Shown in pieces: positions 26,469 through 34,288 of a stretch of DNA of 42,028 nucleotides. The stretch lies in assembly GCA_903838675.1 (NCBI GenBank), contig CAILZI010000265.1, forward strand, positions 1-42,028, in the 5' to 3' direction. Every line of letters begins with the position of its first letter. The first letter of the stretch is position 1. The translations under genes and the position numbers were made by a program. This DNA comes from an uncultured Verrucomicrobiota bacterium. GTDB lineage: Bacteria; Verrucomicrobiota; Verrucomicrobiia; Verrucomicrobiales; Verrucomicrobiaceae. Below the pieces are notes generated by a model, which saw only the letters and a list, made by a program, of their open reading frames with translations, was not told the DNA's origin and did no database searches.

Positions 26469-26957
26469 TTAGATGGTGAGATCCTGCTCCTGCTTCAAGG
26501 ACGCCGCCAGTTCCATCGCCCATCCGAGAGCGATGAGGAACAAACCGCTCAGCAGCAGCATGGGGCTCAGAGCAAGCATCCCGATCAGGTTCCAGACGCC
26601 GAGCCACTTGATCAAACGCGCGGTGCGCAGCGAAAAGATCGCATCACAGGTGAACTGAACGAAGAGCAGCCGCATGAGCCAGACCGGCGCCGCAATTGTG
26701 ATCACCAGCCACGCAAGAGTGAAGAGAGCGGAAACCGGCTTGCTTGCCGAGTATGACCACGAGTCCTTGGTCATTTGGAATGCTGGATTGATGGTCACGC
26801 TGCCAAACGTCATCGCGAGGAGGAACAGGCAGATCACCAGTCCGAGAAGGACGAGCAGGATGGTGCTGAGCGTTCGGCCGATTTTGCCAATGCGCCGGAT
26901 GCGAGATTGAATCTGCGATTGAGGGTCATCTGAGGAGACAATGGGTGAGGTATTCAT
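26469..26957 (-). CDS. DUF2975-family membrane protein
   Basis: 162 residues with four hydrophobic helices (around LSTILLVLLGLVICLFLLAM, SALFTLAWLVITIAAPVWLM, KWLGVWNLIGMLAL and LLSGLFLIALGWAM). The layout and the XRE regulator directly downstream match the DUF2975/YozG pair seen in many bacteria. No biochemical role is known. The ATG at 26957 is preferred to a GTG at 26963. Confidence 0.75.
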   Translation of the reverse strand: MNTSPIVSSDDPQSQIQSRIRRIGKIGRTLSTILLVLLGLVICLFLLAMTFGSVTINPAFQMTKDSWSYSASKPVSALFTLAWLVITIAAPVWLMRLLFVQFTCDAIFSLRTARLIKWLGVWNLIGMLALSPMLLLSGLFLIALGWAMELAASLKQEQDLTI

Positions 26958-26990
26958 AGGCACCCCGAATATGCATGCTTGGCCTCACTG

Positions 26991-27028
26991 AGCAATATTT
27001 ATTTATTGTAAAACAATAAAACATTGCT
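26991..27028 (-). promoter_or_regulatory. nested inverted repeat, candidate operator of the DUF2975-XRE operon
   Basis: Perfect dyad TTTATTGT-AAA-ACAATAAA at 27002-27020, enclosed by AGCAAT (26991-26996) and ATTGCT (27023-27028). The TATTGT/ACAATA half-sites look like sites of small XRE repressors. It lies about 45 nt upstream of the DUF2975 start, in AT-rich promoter-like sequence. Confidence 0.5.
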
Positions 27029-27401
27029 GTTTATAGATGATAAAACGGCTCTCGAAGCGGGGAAACGACGCGAATCCTGCTACCTGGTGGCGGTGGTCAA
27101 TGCCACACCGCGCCTCCCGGCCTGGGTGCAGATCAAGGAAAAACCCGAAGGCGAAAAGCCACGGCTCATCTACTTCGCCGGCAATGCCCGCTGCTGCGTG
27201 CGTCAGGCTCACGGCGCGGAGATTCACTACGAGCTCGTCGAGATCAACGACCTACGCCAGCCGCTCCTCGTCTCCACCCGCGCCATTGCGGTATCACCCT
27301 TCCCGGAGGACAAGGGGTAGGCGTTGTGCTTTGGCGGTTATGACTGCAACTACGTGCCTTCGCACAACACGAGCTGGGCTCACCGGGCGGAGCTGCGGTA
27401 G
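27024..27401 (+). pseudogene. degraded gene with in-frame TAG
   Basis: The frame beginning around 27024 encodes CYLVAVVNATPRLPAWV and RLIYFAGNARCCVRQAHG, then ends at a TAG (27318-27320). The same frame continues as ALCFGGYDCNYVPSHNTSWA to a second TAG at 27399-27401. The part after the first stop reads like conserved protein. It therefore appears to be the C-terminal piece of a decayed gene whose N-terminus is missing; only a TTG could start it. No function assigned. Confidence 0.55.
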
Positions 27402-27440
27402 AGTGGAGGTTCGTGTTCTGGATGTCTCTGGGTCGCGCGC

Positions 27441-27722
27441 TCAGCCACCGCGCAACAGAATCAGGAGCCAGGACCCGCCAACAGACAAGAACAACCCCAC
27501 CCAGAACAGAGTGAAGAACTCCGCGCAGACGTAGCCCAGCAGGCGGTAGCGCTGGTAGGCGGCCTCGGAGGTGTCCGGCCGGAAAGGTTTAATGAAGACG
27601 CTGTTGTTCCGGCCGTGTCAGGCACGGCGGATCCAGGACTCGCGGAAGCATCCCAGCCAGATGAATGGCAGGGAGAGAGTGAAGAAACAGAAAATGACTT
27701 TCTCTGTCAGGCTGTGGTTCAT
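27441..27722 (-). pseudogene. small membrane protein gene with in-frame TGA
   Basis: From the ATG at 27722 the frame gives MNHSLTEKVIFCFFTLSLPF plus IWLGCFRESWIRRA, then TGA at 27620-27618 (codon 35). It continues in the same frame as HGRNNSVFIKPFRPD, YQRYRLLGYVCAEFFTLFWV and a second hydrophobic stretch to a TGA at 27441-27443. The intact form would be a protein of about 93 residues with two membrane helices. A CGA-to-TGA change is the simplest explanation. Family not recognised. Confidence 0.55.
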
Positions 27723-27830
27723 AGTGCGAAGGAGTGGGAGTCAGGTGCAGCAAAGTTACCCGACCGATGCTGTCTTTGGAGCTGAGTTGCAGGCGGACAT
27801 CACACCGCCCTTAAGAATGACGATTGCCGC

Positions 27831-28925
27831 TCACCGAAACAACTTCGGCGCAAAATCCGTGAGGTAGTTGCGCCACACGGGCCAGGAGTGATCGCCGGAG
27901 GTTTCGTGCCATTCGTAGTTCACGCCGCTGGCCTTGAGTTTGGCGATGAGCTGGTTGTTGCGCTCAAGAAGGAAGTCTTTTTCACCACAGGCGATCCACA
28001 GCAGTTTGAGTTTGGCGTTGGTGCCGGCGGCATCATCGAGCGCGGGTTTGATTTCATTTTCATCCACCGCACCGCTGAAGGAGCCGATCCAGGCGAAGCG
28101 GTCGAGGTTCGTCATGCCGATGCTCAGGGCCTGCCAGCCGCCCATGCTGAGTCCGGCGATGGCGCGCTGGGTGCGGTCCGCTGACACGCGGTAATGGCTT
28201 TCGACGAGCGGGATGGCATCTTGGAAGAGTTCGTTTTTGAACCCGGCAAGCGAGAGGGCGCGGCGGTCTGCCATTTCGCGCGCGACTTGGCCGAGAGGAT
28301 GACCATCAATCATGAGAAGGATCATCGGCTGCGCTTTGCCGGCGGCGATGAGGTTGTCGAGAATCCAGTGCGCCTTGCCATGCACCACCCAGGTTTCCTG
28401 GCGGTCGCCGGAGCCGTGCTGAAGGACGAAGAGCGGGTATTCCTTCTGCGTGCCTGCTTCATAGCCGGGCGGGGTGTACACCCAGGCGCTGCGCTGCTTG
28501 CTTAGCGCCTTGGAGAGGTAGGTGTGCTGGTGCACGGTGCCATGCGGCACGTCCTGAAAGTCCCAGGGATTGAGCGGCGTGCCGGGAATGTGCAGGATGC
28601 TGGAGGTGGGATTGCGCTGCGGCTTCTGCGCCGGATTGACAGGGTCGATCATCGCGAGGTCATCGACGATGAAGCTGTACTCCCACACACCGGCGGACAC
28701 GTTGGGCACGGTGAGATTCCACAAACCCTCGGAGTCCTTGGTCATTGGGACAGTTTGTTTGTCCCACTGCCCGCGTAAGGCCACGCTTTGAGATTTGGGT
28801 GCCTTCAGGCGGAAGGTGACGCTGTGATCCTCCTGAATGTCCGGTGAGATGACCGGCGCGCTTCTCTGGGCGAAAGCAGTGCAGGAGCAGGCAAAAACGA
28901 AGGCGAGGCTGAGAAAAGACTTCAT
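27831..28925 (-). CDS. secreted CE1-type esterase with N-terminal glycogen-binding-like domain
   Basis: 364 residues. Signal peptide ends near TAFAQ (residue 20). An immunoglobulin-like esterase N-domain follows (VTFRLKAPKSQSVALRG to GVWEYSFIVDDLAMIDP), then an alpha/beta-hydrolase with QHGSGDRQETW, the nucleophile elbow AGLSMGGWQAL and a C-terminal His in TSGDHSWPVW. This architecture is that of feruloyl/acetyl xylan esterases of family CE1, which remove side groups from plant cell-wall polysaccharide. The ATG at 28925 is chosen for the signal peptide; the open frame to 29093 overlaps the divergent lipoprotein gene. Confidence 0.85.
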   Translation of the reverse strand: MKSFLSLAFVFACSCTAFAQRSAPVISPDIQEDHSVTFRLKAPKSQSVALRGQWDKQTVPMTKDSEGLWNLTVPNVSAGVWEYSFIVDDLAMIDPVNPAQKPQRNPTSSILHIPGTPLNPWDFQDVPHGTVHQHTYLSKALSKQRSAWVYTPPGYEAGTQKEYPLFVLQHGSGDRQETWVVHGKAHWILDNLIAAGKAQPMILLMIDGHPLGQVAREMADRRALSLAGFKNELFQDAIPLVESHYRVSADRTQRAIAGLSMGGWQALSIGMTNLDRFAWIGSFSGAVDENEIKPALDDAAGTNAKLKLLWIACGEKDFLLERNNQLIAKLKASGVNYEWHETSGDHSWPVWRNYLTDFAPKLFR

Positions 28926-29055
28926 GGAGAGGCGATGCTGACATGAAGAGCCCCGCGTGGGAAGTGAGAATCCAATGGGCAGGGCTGCTGGGCTGCCAAT
29001 TTTTTTGAATAGGACCTGAGGAATGGCGTCAAATTCTTCTGAACCCTTAGTGATT

Positions 29056-29400
29056 ATGAAAACAAAATTCATCCTCCTACTCACAGCGGTCATTTCTCTT
29101 GGATCGCTCAGCTCGTGCTACTACGGCGGCTACGGTGGTGGCTACGGCTACAACAACTACTACCCGTGGTACGGCGGCTTCGGCGGCTTCGGCGGCTTCG
29201 GCATCTACAACAACTACTACGCCCGGCCCGGCTACGCTTATGGCGGCTACCGCGGTCCTTATCGTCCTGGCTTCACGGGCTATCGCCCGGGCTTTGGAGG
29301 TTACCGTGGCGGCACCTTTGCTCACACAGGCGGCTTTGGTGGTGGCGGTTTCCATGGCGGTGGTTTCCATGGTGGCGGCTTTGGCGGTCATCACCGCTAA
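29056..29400 (+). CDS. Gly/Tyr-rich lipoprotein, family member 2
   Basis: 114 residues. The signal peptide MKTKFILLLTAVISLGSLSS and Cys21 match member 1 (14866) almost position by position, and the mature part is again Gly/Tyr/Phe-rich with YGGYGGGYGY, FGGFGGFG and HGGGFHGGGFGG units, ending in histidines. Lipidated and exported by prediction. A hairpin terminator follows at 29440. Confidence 0.8.
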   Translation: MKTKFILLLTAVISLGSLSSCYYGGYGGGYGYNNYYPWYGGFGGFGGFGIYNNYYARPGYAYGGYRGPYRPGFTGYRPGFGGYRGGTFAHTGGFGGGGFHGGGFHGGGFGGHHR

Positions 29401-29439
29401 CAGGCTTTTGCCACGCTGCTAGCTGGCAGCATTGAACTC

Positions 29440-29474
29440 ACAGCACTCAGGGAATCCTCTCTGAGTGCTGTTTT
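29440..29474 (+). terminator. terminator of Gly-rich lipoprotein 2
   Basis: Stem ACAGCACTCAG / CTGAGTGCTGT with a 10-nt loop GGAATCCTCT, then TTTTC. A weaker stem GCTGC-N6-GCAGC at 29415-29430 precedes it, echoing the two-hairpin layout behind member 1. Confidence 0.75.
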
Positions 29475-29580
29475 CAGTTGTTATGCTGGCCCGTGTCTGT
29501 CATTTCTTGCCCTGCCAGAAACGGATGAAGGACCGAGGGCCTGACTAGACCCAAGGGTTCGCATCGAAATCACTGAATCT

Positions 29581-29760
29581 ATGAAACTAAAACTGCTTGC
29601 TCTCCTGACTGCCATCCTCTCTCTCAGTTTATTCAGCTCATGCACCGATTCCTCTTCCAGCGACTCGGACGATGATACCCCCCGCCCTCGTCGCACTTTG
29701 GGTGGTTACCGTGGTGGCGGTCAAGGTGGCGGTTTTGGTGGCAATTATGGCGGCTTCTAA
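29581..29760 (+). CDS. short Gly-rich lipoprotein, family member 3
   Basis: 59 residues, so easily missed. MKLKLLALLTAILSLSLFSS plus Cys21 is the same signal-lipobox as members 1 and 2. The mature part starts with an acidic Ser/Asp run (TDSSSSDSDDD) instead of Gly/Tyr, then TPRPRRTLGGYRGGGQGGGF and GGNYGGF. It follows member 2 by 180 nt and shares a conserved 3' untranslated layout with member 1. Confidence 0.75.
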   Translation: MKLKLLALLTAILSLSLFSSCTDSSSSDSDDDTPRPRRTLGGYRGGGQGGGFGGNYGGF

Positions 29761-29825
29761 GCGGCCATATCCAGGACGTCTCCTGGAGCTAACTGACCAC
29801 GCCGGTTTTTCACCTTCCATTGACG

Positions 29826-29851
29826 GCGCCCAGGGAATGATCTCTGGGCGC
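29826..29851 (+). terminator. hairpin after Gly-rich lipoprotein 3
   Basis: Stem GCGCCCAG / CTGGGCGC with loop GGAATGATCT. The T tract is degenerate (TGTTGAT). The loop and flanks resemble those of members 1 and 2, and TCCTGGAGCT at 29781-29790 matches the small palindrome after member 1. Confidence 0.55.
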
Positions 29852-29872
29852 TGTTGATCACAGGCACCCGCC

Positions 29873-32017
29873 TCATTCCACTTCCTGCTTGGCCAGGGTG
29901 TGGGCAAAGGGGCTGGTGGAGGCAAGGTTGTACTGACGGATGGCGGTGGCCCAGAAGGGCGCGAGTTCATGGTCGGCGGCACTCCAAATGCGGTAGTGCA
30001 GATTGGTCACGGTGTCGGTGTCGTGCATGAGTGCTTTCAACTCCTGCGCGTTGAGCGTCTGCGGTCCCTGCGTAATCAGGCGGTGGCTGATTTCATCGAG
30101 GTAGGTGTGTGAGACCTCGATGGTGCGGCGGCGGCGCAGCAGGCTGACGTGGAGACCGTTCACATAGGGATCCAGACAGACCTGCATGAGGCCGTAGTGG
30201 CGCTCCAGTTCGGGAGAGAGCTGGATGCGGTCCTTAATCTCCTCCAGATTCTGCTGCATGTTTTTCAGCACCGTCGGCGGCTCATGCTCCTCCGGCGTGA
30301 GAAAGAGGCCCAGGCGCCGCCCGCTGCGCCCGCTGGACACCAGCGCCGCCACCAGGATGGAAACGACCAGGGAGAAAAGGATGGGGCTGATCCAGATGAG
30401 GAAGGCCTTCGAGACAAACCAGCCGATCACCCCCCAGGCAAGGCCCAGCAGCGTGACACTGAGGAAGGTGAAGAGGATCTCGCTCCAGTTGATGCCGCCG
30501 TCGATCTTGCGGCGCTGGGTGACCCAGCTCACGCTTTTGCCGATGAGCGTATAGACCACAAAGCGTGAATGGAAGATCATCAGCACCGGCGCCATGAGCG
30601 TGAAGACCACGGTGTCGAGCAGGCTGCTGATGAACGTGAGCAGGCGCAGCCGCAACGGCTTGAACATGCGGCCCGTGATGACTTCATCCAGCAGGATGAC
30701 CGTCTTGGGCAGGAAGATGAGCATCGCCGTGACGGCCAGAAGAATGTGCTCCGCCAAAATGGCCTGCGGCTGCACATGCGGCGTGGGCGTGGCGGCCAGC
30801 AGGGTGGCCAGCACCAGGAAGAAGAACCACAGCAGCGAGCTGACGTAGCTGAGGATGCCGTGCAGGAAATTGATGCGGCTCATCGGGTGCCAGCCTTTGG
30901 CAAACAGCAGCCAGAGGTGCTGCATGTTGCCCTGGCACCAGCGGCGGTCGCGCTTGAGCATGTCCACCAGCGTGGGCGGTCCTTCTTCATAGCTGCCACG
31001 CGTGGTGGGCAGCAGACGCACGGCGTAGCCGGCTTTGCGCATGAGCGCGGCCTCCACAAAGTCATGGCTGAGGATGTGTCCGCCGAAGGGCGCGTTGGCA
31101 GGCAGCGGCGGCAGTGCGCAGTGCTCGATGAACGGCGCCAGACGCAAGATGGCGTTGTGGCCCCAGAAATTCGCCTCTCCGCACTGCCAGTAGTCCAGCC
31201 CGGCCATGAAGGGCGGGCCGTAGAGCGCCTGGGCAAACTGCATGACGCGACCGAGCAGCGTGTCTGCGGCGATCTGTTTGGGGAAGGTCTGCACGATGCC
31301 GATGCCGGGATTTTTCTCCATGATGCGCACCAGGCTGGTGAGCAGCGCGCCGGACATGAGACTGTCCGCATCCAGCACAATCATGTAGCGGTAGCGCTTG
31401 CCCCAGCGGCGGCAGAAGTCGCTGACGTTGCCGCTCTTGCGATTGATCTGCTTTCGGCGGCGGCGGTAGAAGATGCGTCCAAAGGCCTTGAGCTGGCGGC
31501 AGAGCTCCAGCCACGCGGTTTCTTCCTCGATCCACTGACTGGCCTTGTCGGAGTCGCTCAGGATGAAAAAGTCGAAGTTGGCCGCCTGTCCGGTGGCCTC
31601 CAGCGAGAGGTAAATGGAGCGCAGGCCTTCATACACGCGCGTCACATCCTCATTGAACACTGGCAGGATGATGGCGGTGCTGGCGGTGATGGGCTGCTCA
31701 TAGTCATCCGCCGTTAGGGAGAGCCAGAGGCTGAGCGAGTCCGGCTTGGGGCGGTTCATCAGCCAGACGCCGAAGAGCGCGGTCCAGAAGCCGACATTGA
31801 GCTGGTAATACAGCGGAATGAACACCAGCAGCAGCCCCCATTCGGAAAGGCGCATGCCGTTTTCCGAGAGGAAAATGTAGGAGAGCCAGGCACCGACGAT
31901 GGTGCCCAAGCCGACGAGGGAGAAGAAGGTGGCGCGGCGCGTGCGGGAGACGTGCTTGGGCGGCATCCCGGCGGTCATCGCGATGTTCGCGGTCTGGTTG
32001 CCCATGGGTGCGCTCAT
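29873..32017 (-). CDS. OpgH/MdoH-type beta-glucan glucosyltransferase
   Basis: 714 residues. Family-2 glycosyltransferase domain with AIILPVFNED (115-124), SDSD around 154-157, DADS (216-219), HDFVEA (318-323) and the RDRRWCQGN motif (356-364), framed by membrane helices (about 31-90) and several C-terminal helices (about 380-590). This matches the inner-membrane glucosyltransferase MdoH/OpgH, which makes osmoregulated periplasmic glucans from UDP-glucose. The usual periplasmic partner OpgG is not in the window. The start overlaps the upstream gene by 4 nt (ATGA at 32014-32017), so the two are coupled. Confidence 0.9.
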   Translation of the reverse strand: MSAPMGNQTANIAMTAGMPPKHVSRTRRATFFSLVGLGTIVGAWLSYIFLSENGMRLSEWGLLLVFIPLYYQLNVGFWTALFGVWLMNRPKPDSLSLWLSLTADDYEQPITASTAIILPVFNEDVTRVYEGLRSIYLSLEATGQAANFDFFILSDSDKASQWIEEETAWLELCRQLKAFGRIFYRRRRKQINRKSGNVSDFCRRWGKRYRYMIVLDADSLMSGALLTSLVRIMEKNPGIGIVQTFPKQIAADTLLGRVMQFAQALYGPPFMAGLDYWQCGEANFWGHNAILRLAPFIEHCALPPLPANAPFGGHILSHDFVEAALMRKAGYAVRLLPTTRGSYEEGPPTLVDMLKRDRRWCQGNMQHLWLLFAKGWHPMSRINFLHGILSYVSSLLWFFFLVLATLLAATPTPHVQPQAILAEHILLAVTAMLIFLPKTVILLDEVITGRMFKPLRLRLLTFISSLLDTVVFTLMAPVLMIFHSRFVVYTLIGKSVSWVTQRRKIDGGINWSEILFTFLSVTLLGLAWGVIGWFVSKAFLIWISPILFSLVVSILVAALVSSGRSGRRLGLFLTPEEHEPPTVLKNMQQNLEEIKDRIQLSPELERHYGLMQVCLDPYVNGLHVSLLRRRRTIEVSHTYLDEISHRLITQGPQTLNAQELKALMHDTDTVTNLHYRIWSAADHELAPFWATAIRQYNLASTSPFAHTLAKQEVE

Positions 32018-32592
32018 CCGAAGAGGGAGTAAAGATAGCCCAAAACGCTGCCGATGATGGCCACCAGCACGGAGTAGCGCAGGATGGGATGGCGGCCGAG
32101 GCGGTCAAAGGTGTCGTCAGCCACATCGGTGAACATGCCGAGATCAATGTCACGCGGGGTCATCTTGCTCACCTGCATGCCAGGGCCGGAGGTACGGATG
32201 GCGGAGCGCATGGCCTCGGCCATGTCTTCAGGCATGTTCTGCTCATCAAGGAAGAACTGCGGCCAGCGCGAAGGACCGCCGGCGAGGTGAAAGCCCAGAC
32301 GCCCGGTGGCTTCCAGCTGCGCTTCGTTGAGATTGAGATCGCTGTAGATGGAGCCGAGCCACTCCCGCAGCATGAGGCGCGCCTGCTCGATGGAATGCGC
32401 CGTGGGCGTGCGGGTGGGGTCCTTTGCATGGGCCTTGGCTGCGTTGCGCAGGGTTTCCAGAATCAGCTGCGTGCGGCGGATGCGGTTGTGAAGCTGGTAC
32501 GACCGGAAGTAATCGGCGAGGCGCGCATACGCCTCATTCCATTCTTCCTCGGTGCCTGTCGCGGGGGCAAACTGAATGTTGACTGCTTCCAT
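32014..32592 (-). CDS. tail-anchored protein of unknown function, coupled to OpgH-like gene
   Basis: 192 residues, no signal peptide. Mostly hydrophilic and helical (WNEAYARLADYFRSYQLHN, HSIEQARLMLREWLGS), with one hydrophobic helix at the very C-terminus (YSVLVAIIGSVLGYLYSLFG). That topology predicts a cytoplasmic domain anchored in the inner membrane, next to the OpgH-like enzyme. The 4-nt overlap argues for a shared function, perhaps as a regulatory or stabilising subunit. I recognise no family. Confidence 0.75.
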   Translation of the reverse strand: MEAVNIQFAPATGTEEEWNEAYARLADYFRSYQLHNRIRRTQLILETLRNAAKAHAKDPTRTPTAHSIEQARLMLREWLGSIYSDLNLNEAQLEATGRLGFHLAGGPSRWPQFFLDEQNMPEDMAEAMRSAIRTSGPGMQVSKMTPRDIDLGMFTDVADDTFDRLGRHPILRYSVLVAIIGSVLGYLYSLFG

Positions 32593-32713
32593 GTAGGTTC
32601 AAATCCGAGCCGCTTGAGAATGCGCACTTTTGCTTCGCTGGAAAGCGGAGGATTGCGGATTCCGCATTTTTGGTCTTGTCAGGGGTCGTTACCATCCCGC
32701 ATGTTTGGCCGTC

Positions 32714-34189
32714 ATGTCCCGGCAACTTTTCATCCTGGCTCTGCTGAGCCTGCTGGCTGGACCTCCCGCCAGGGGCGAGCCACGCTCGTGGACCAATGCG
32801 CAGGGAAAGCAGCTGCAGGCCGAGTTTGGCGGCCTCAAGGACGGGAACGTCACGTTGATCATGCCGGGAGGCCAGACCGCTGCGGTGCAGCTGGCCAGTC
32901 TCTCCGCAGAAGATCAGGAATGGGTGCGGGTGAATGCTTCTAAGGCTGTGGCAGGCAGCGTGGACCCCGCAGATGCGGCACGCGTCCCGTGGGACAAACG
33001 CCGCATGCCCACCGAAGTCAGGGAGCCGATGATCTACATGAACATCAAGGTGGTGAAGGAGGCGCCGGGAGAGTGCATCTACGAGTCCGGGCACTTCCAG
33101 TTCCGCACCAGTGCGAAGCTGGGCGCCATCCTGATGAAGGATGTGTGCCGCGCTTTTGAAAGCACGTATGAACTCGTGCGCATGATGCCCTGGGGCATCA
33201 CGCCCAAGCCGGAGGAAGGGCGGGCAAAGTTCCAGGCGGAGCTCTTCGCCACGCGCCAGCAGTACCTCGCCTCGGGTGCACCGCCCTGGTCGGGCGGTGT
33301 GTATGTGCGCAATGAGAAGGTCTTCCGCATGCCTTTTGAAGAGCTGGGCATCTCCAACACCGTCGGCGCCAACGGCGCCTACTACCGCAAAGGCGAGATC
33401 AACAACGACACCATCACGCATGAGATCACGCACCAGATGATGCATGAGTACCTGCCCTACATGCCGGTGTGGCTCATCGAGGGTCTGGCGGAGTACACGT
33501 CCAATCTGACTTACAAAGGCGGCATGTTTTCCGTCAGCGGAGATGGCAGCGCCTTTGGTGCACGGCAGCCCGGCTCACGCAACCGCGGCCTGATGGCCGC
33601 GATGCGCTACCAGCCGGGGTGGCTTGGCGTGAAGGAGATGTGGGGCTACACCACGGACATCTCCACGCGCAACGAGATCACCAGCTACAAGCTGTCCGAT
33701 CAAACGAATCAGCAACAGCCCATGCGCAGCCAGCCGCCCTCGATGGAAGACCTGGCCAACCGCTACCACTCCGCCCACATCCTCGCCTATTTCTTCGTGC
33801 ATGATGCCGGTGGCAAAAACCTGATGCGGTACTTCGACGCTCTGCATGAGGAAAAGAAAAAATGGCCCGCCTTCTGGGAACTGGTGAAGGTGCACAACGA
33901 GAAGCTCCAAAAACTGCGCCCTGCCTATGATGCCTACCGCAAGGAGATGCAGCTCTTCATGCAAAAGCCGGGAGTCAAGGATCTTGGCGGTGGCCGCTTT
34001 TCGTATCCCAAGGACCTCACTCCTCCGGCCTCTCCACCTGACCCACCCCCGGAACCCGAACCTCCCGAAGGCACCGACCCCGACGCCGTCTGCGTGAAGC
34101 ATCTGCGCATCCTGCTCAACGACCGCACGCTGGCCCGGCTGGACGAGGAAGTGCGTGCGATGTTTCAGAAGAACGGACTCAGTCTGTAA
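32714..34189 (+). CDS. exported SHD1-domain zinc metallopeptidase-like protein
   Basis: 491 residues with a signal peptide (MSRQLFILALLSLLAGPPARG). A SLA1-homology-domain-1 module follows at about 22-75 (RSWTNAQGKQLQAEFGGLKD ... AVQLASLSAEDQEWV), a fold frequent in Planctomycetes and Verrucomicrobia. The second part contains HEITH at 236-240 and, 16 residues later, EGLAEY (256-261), the gluzincin-type HExxH...E zinc site. The tail is Pro/Glu-rich. It probably degrades or binds extracellular protein; the substrate is unknown. The ATG at 32714 begins the signal peptide. Confidence 0.75.
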   Translation: MSRQLFILALLSLLAGPPARGEPRSWTNAQGKQLQAEFGGLKDGNVTLIMPGGQTAAVQLASLSAEDQEWVRVNASKAVAGSVDPADAARVPWDKRRMPTEVREPMIYMNIKVVKEAPGECIYESGHFQFRTSAKLGAILMKDVCRAFESTYELVRMMPWGITPKPEEGRAKFQAELFATRQQYLASGAPPWSGGVYVRNEKVFRMPFEELGISNTVGANGAYYRKGEINNDTITHEITHQMMHEYLPYMPVWLIEGLAEYTSNLTYKGGMFSVSGDGSAFGARQPGSRNRGLMAAMRYQPGWLGVKEMWGYTTDISTRNEITSYKLSDQTNQQQPMRSQPPSMEDLANRYHSAHILAYFFVHDAGGKNLMRYFDALHEEKKKWPAFWELVKVHNEKLQKLRPAYDAYRKEMQLFMQKPGVKDLGGGRFSYPKDLTPPASPPDPPPEPEPPEGTDPDAVCVKHLRILLNDRTLARLDEEVRAMFQKNGLSL

Positions 34190-34288
34190 GGCAACAGCGA
34201 AGGACGTTTCTGGTGGAGCGCGGAATTGATTCCGCAGCACTCCGCCAGCAGCACGCTTTCATCCGAAGAAGTCCTCTGACTTCCCCGC

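Noticed and set aside
27618..27620. TGA as a possible selenocysteine codon
   Set aside because: No SECIS-like hairpin is evident after it, the context RRA-HGRNN suggests a lost Arg (CGA to TGA), and the neighbouring broken genes carry TAG and TAA instead.
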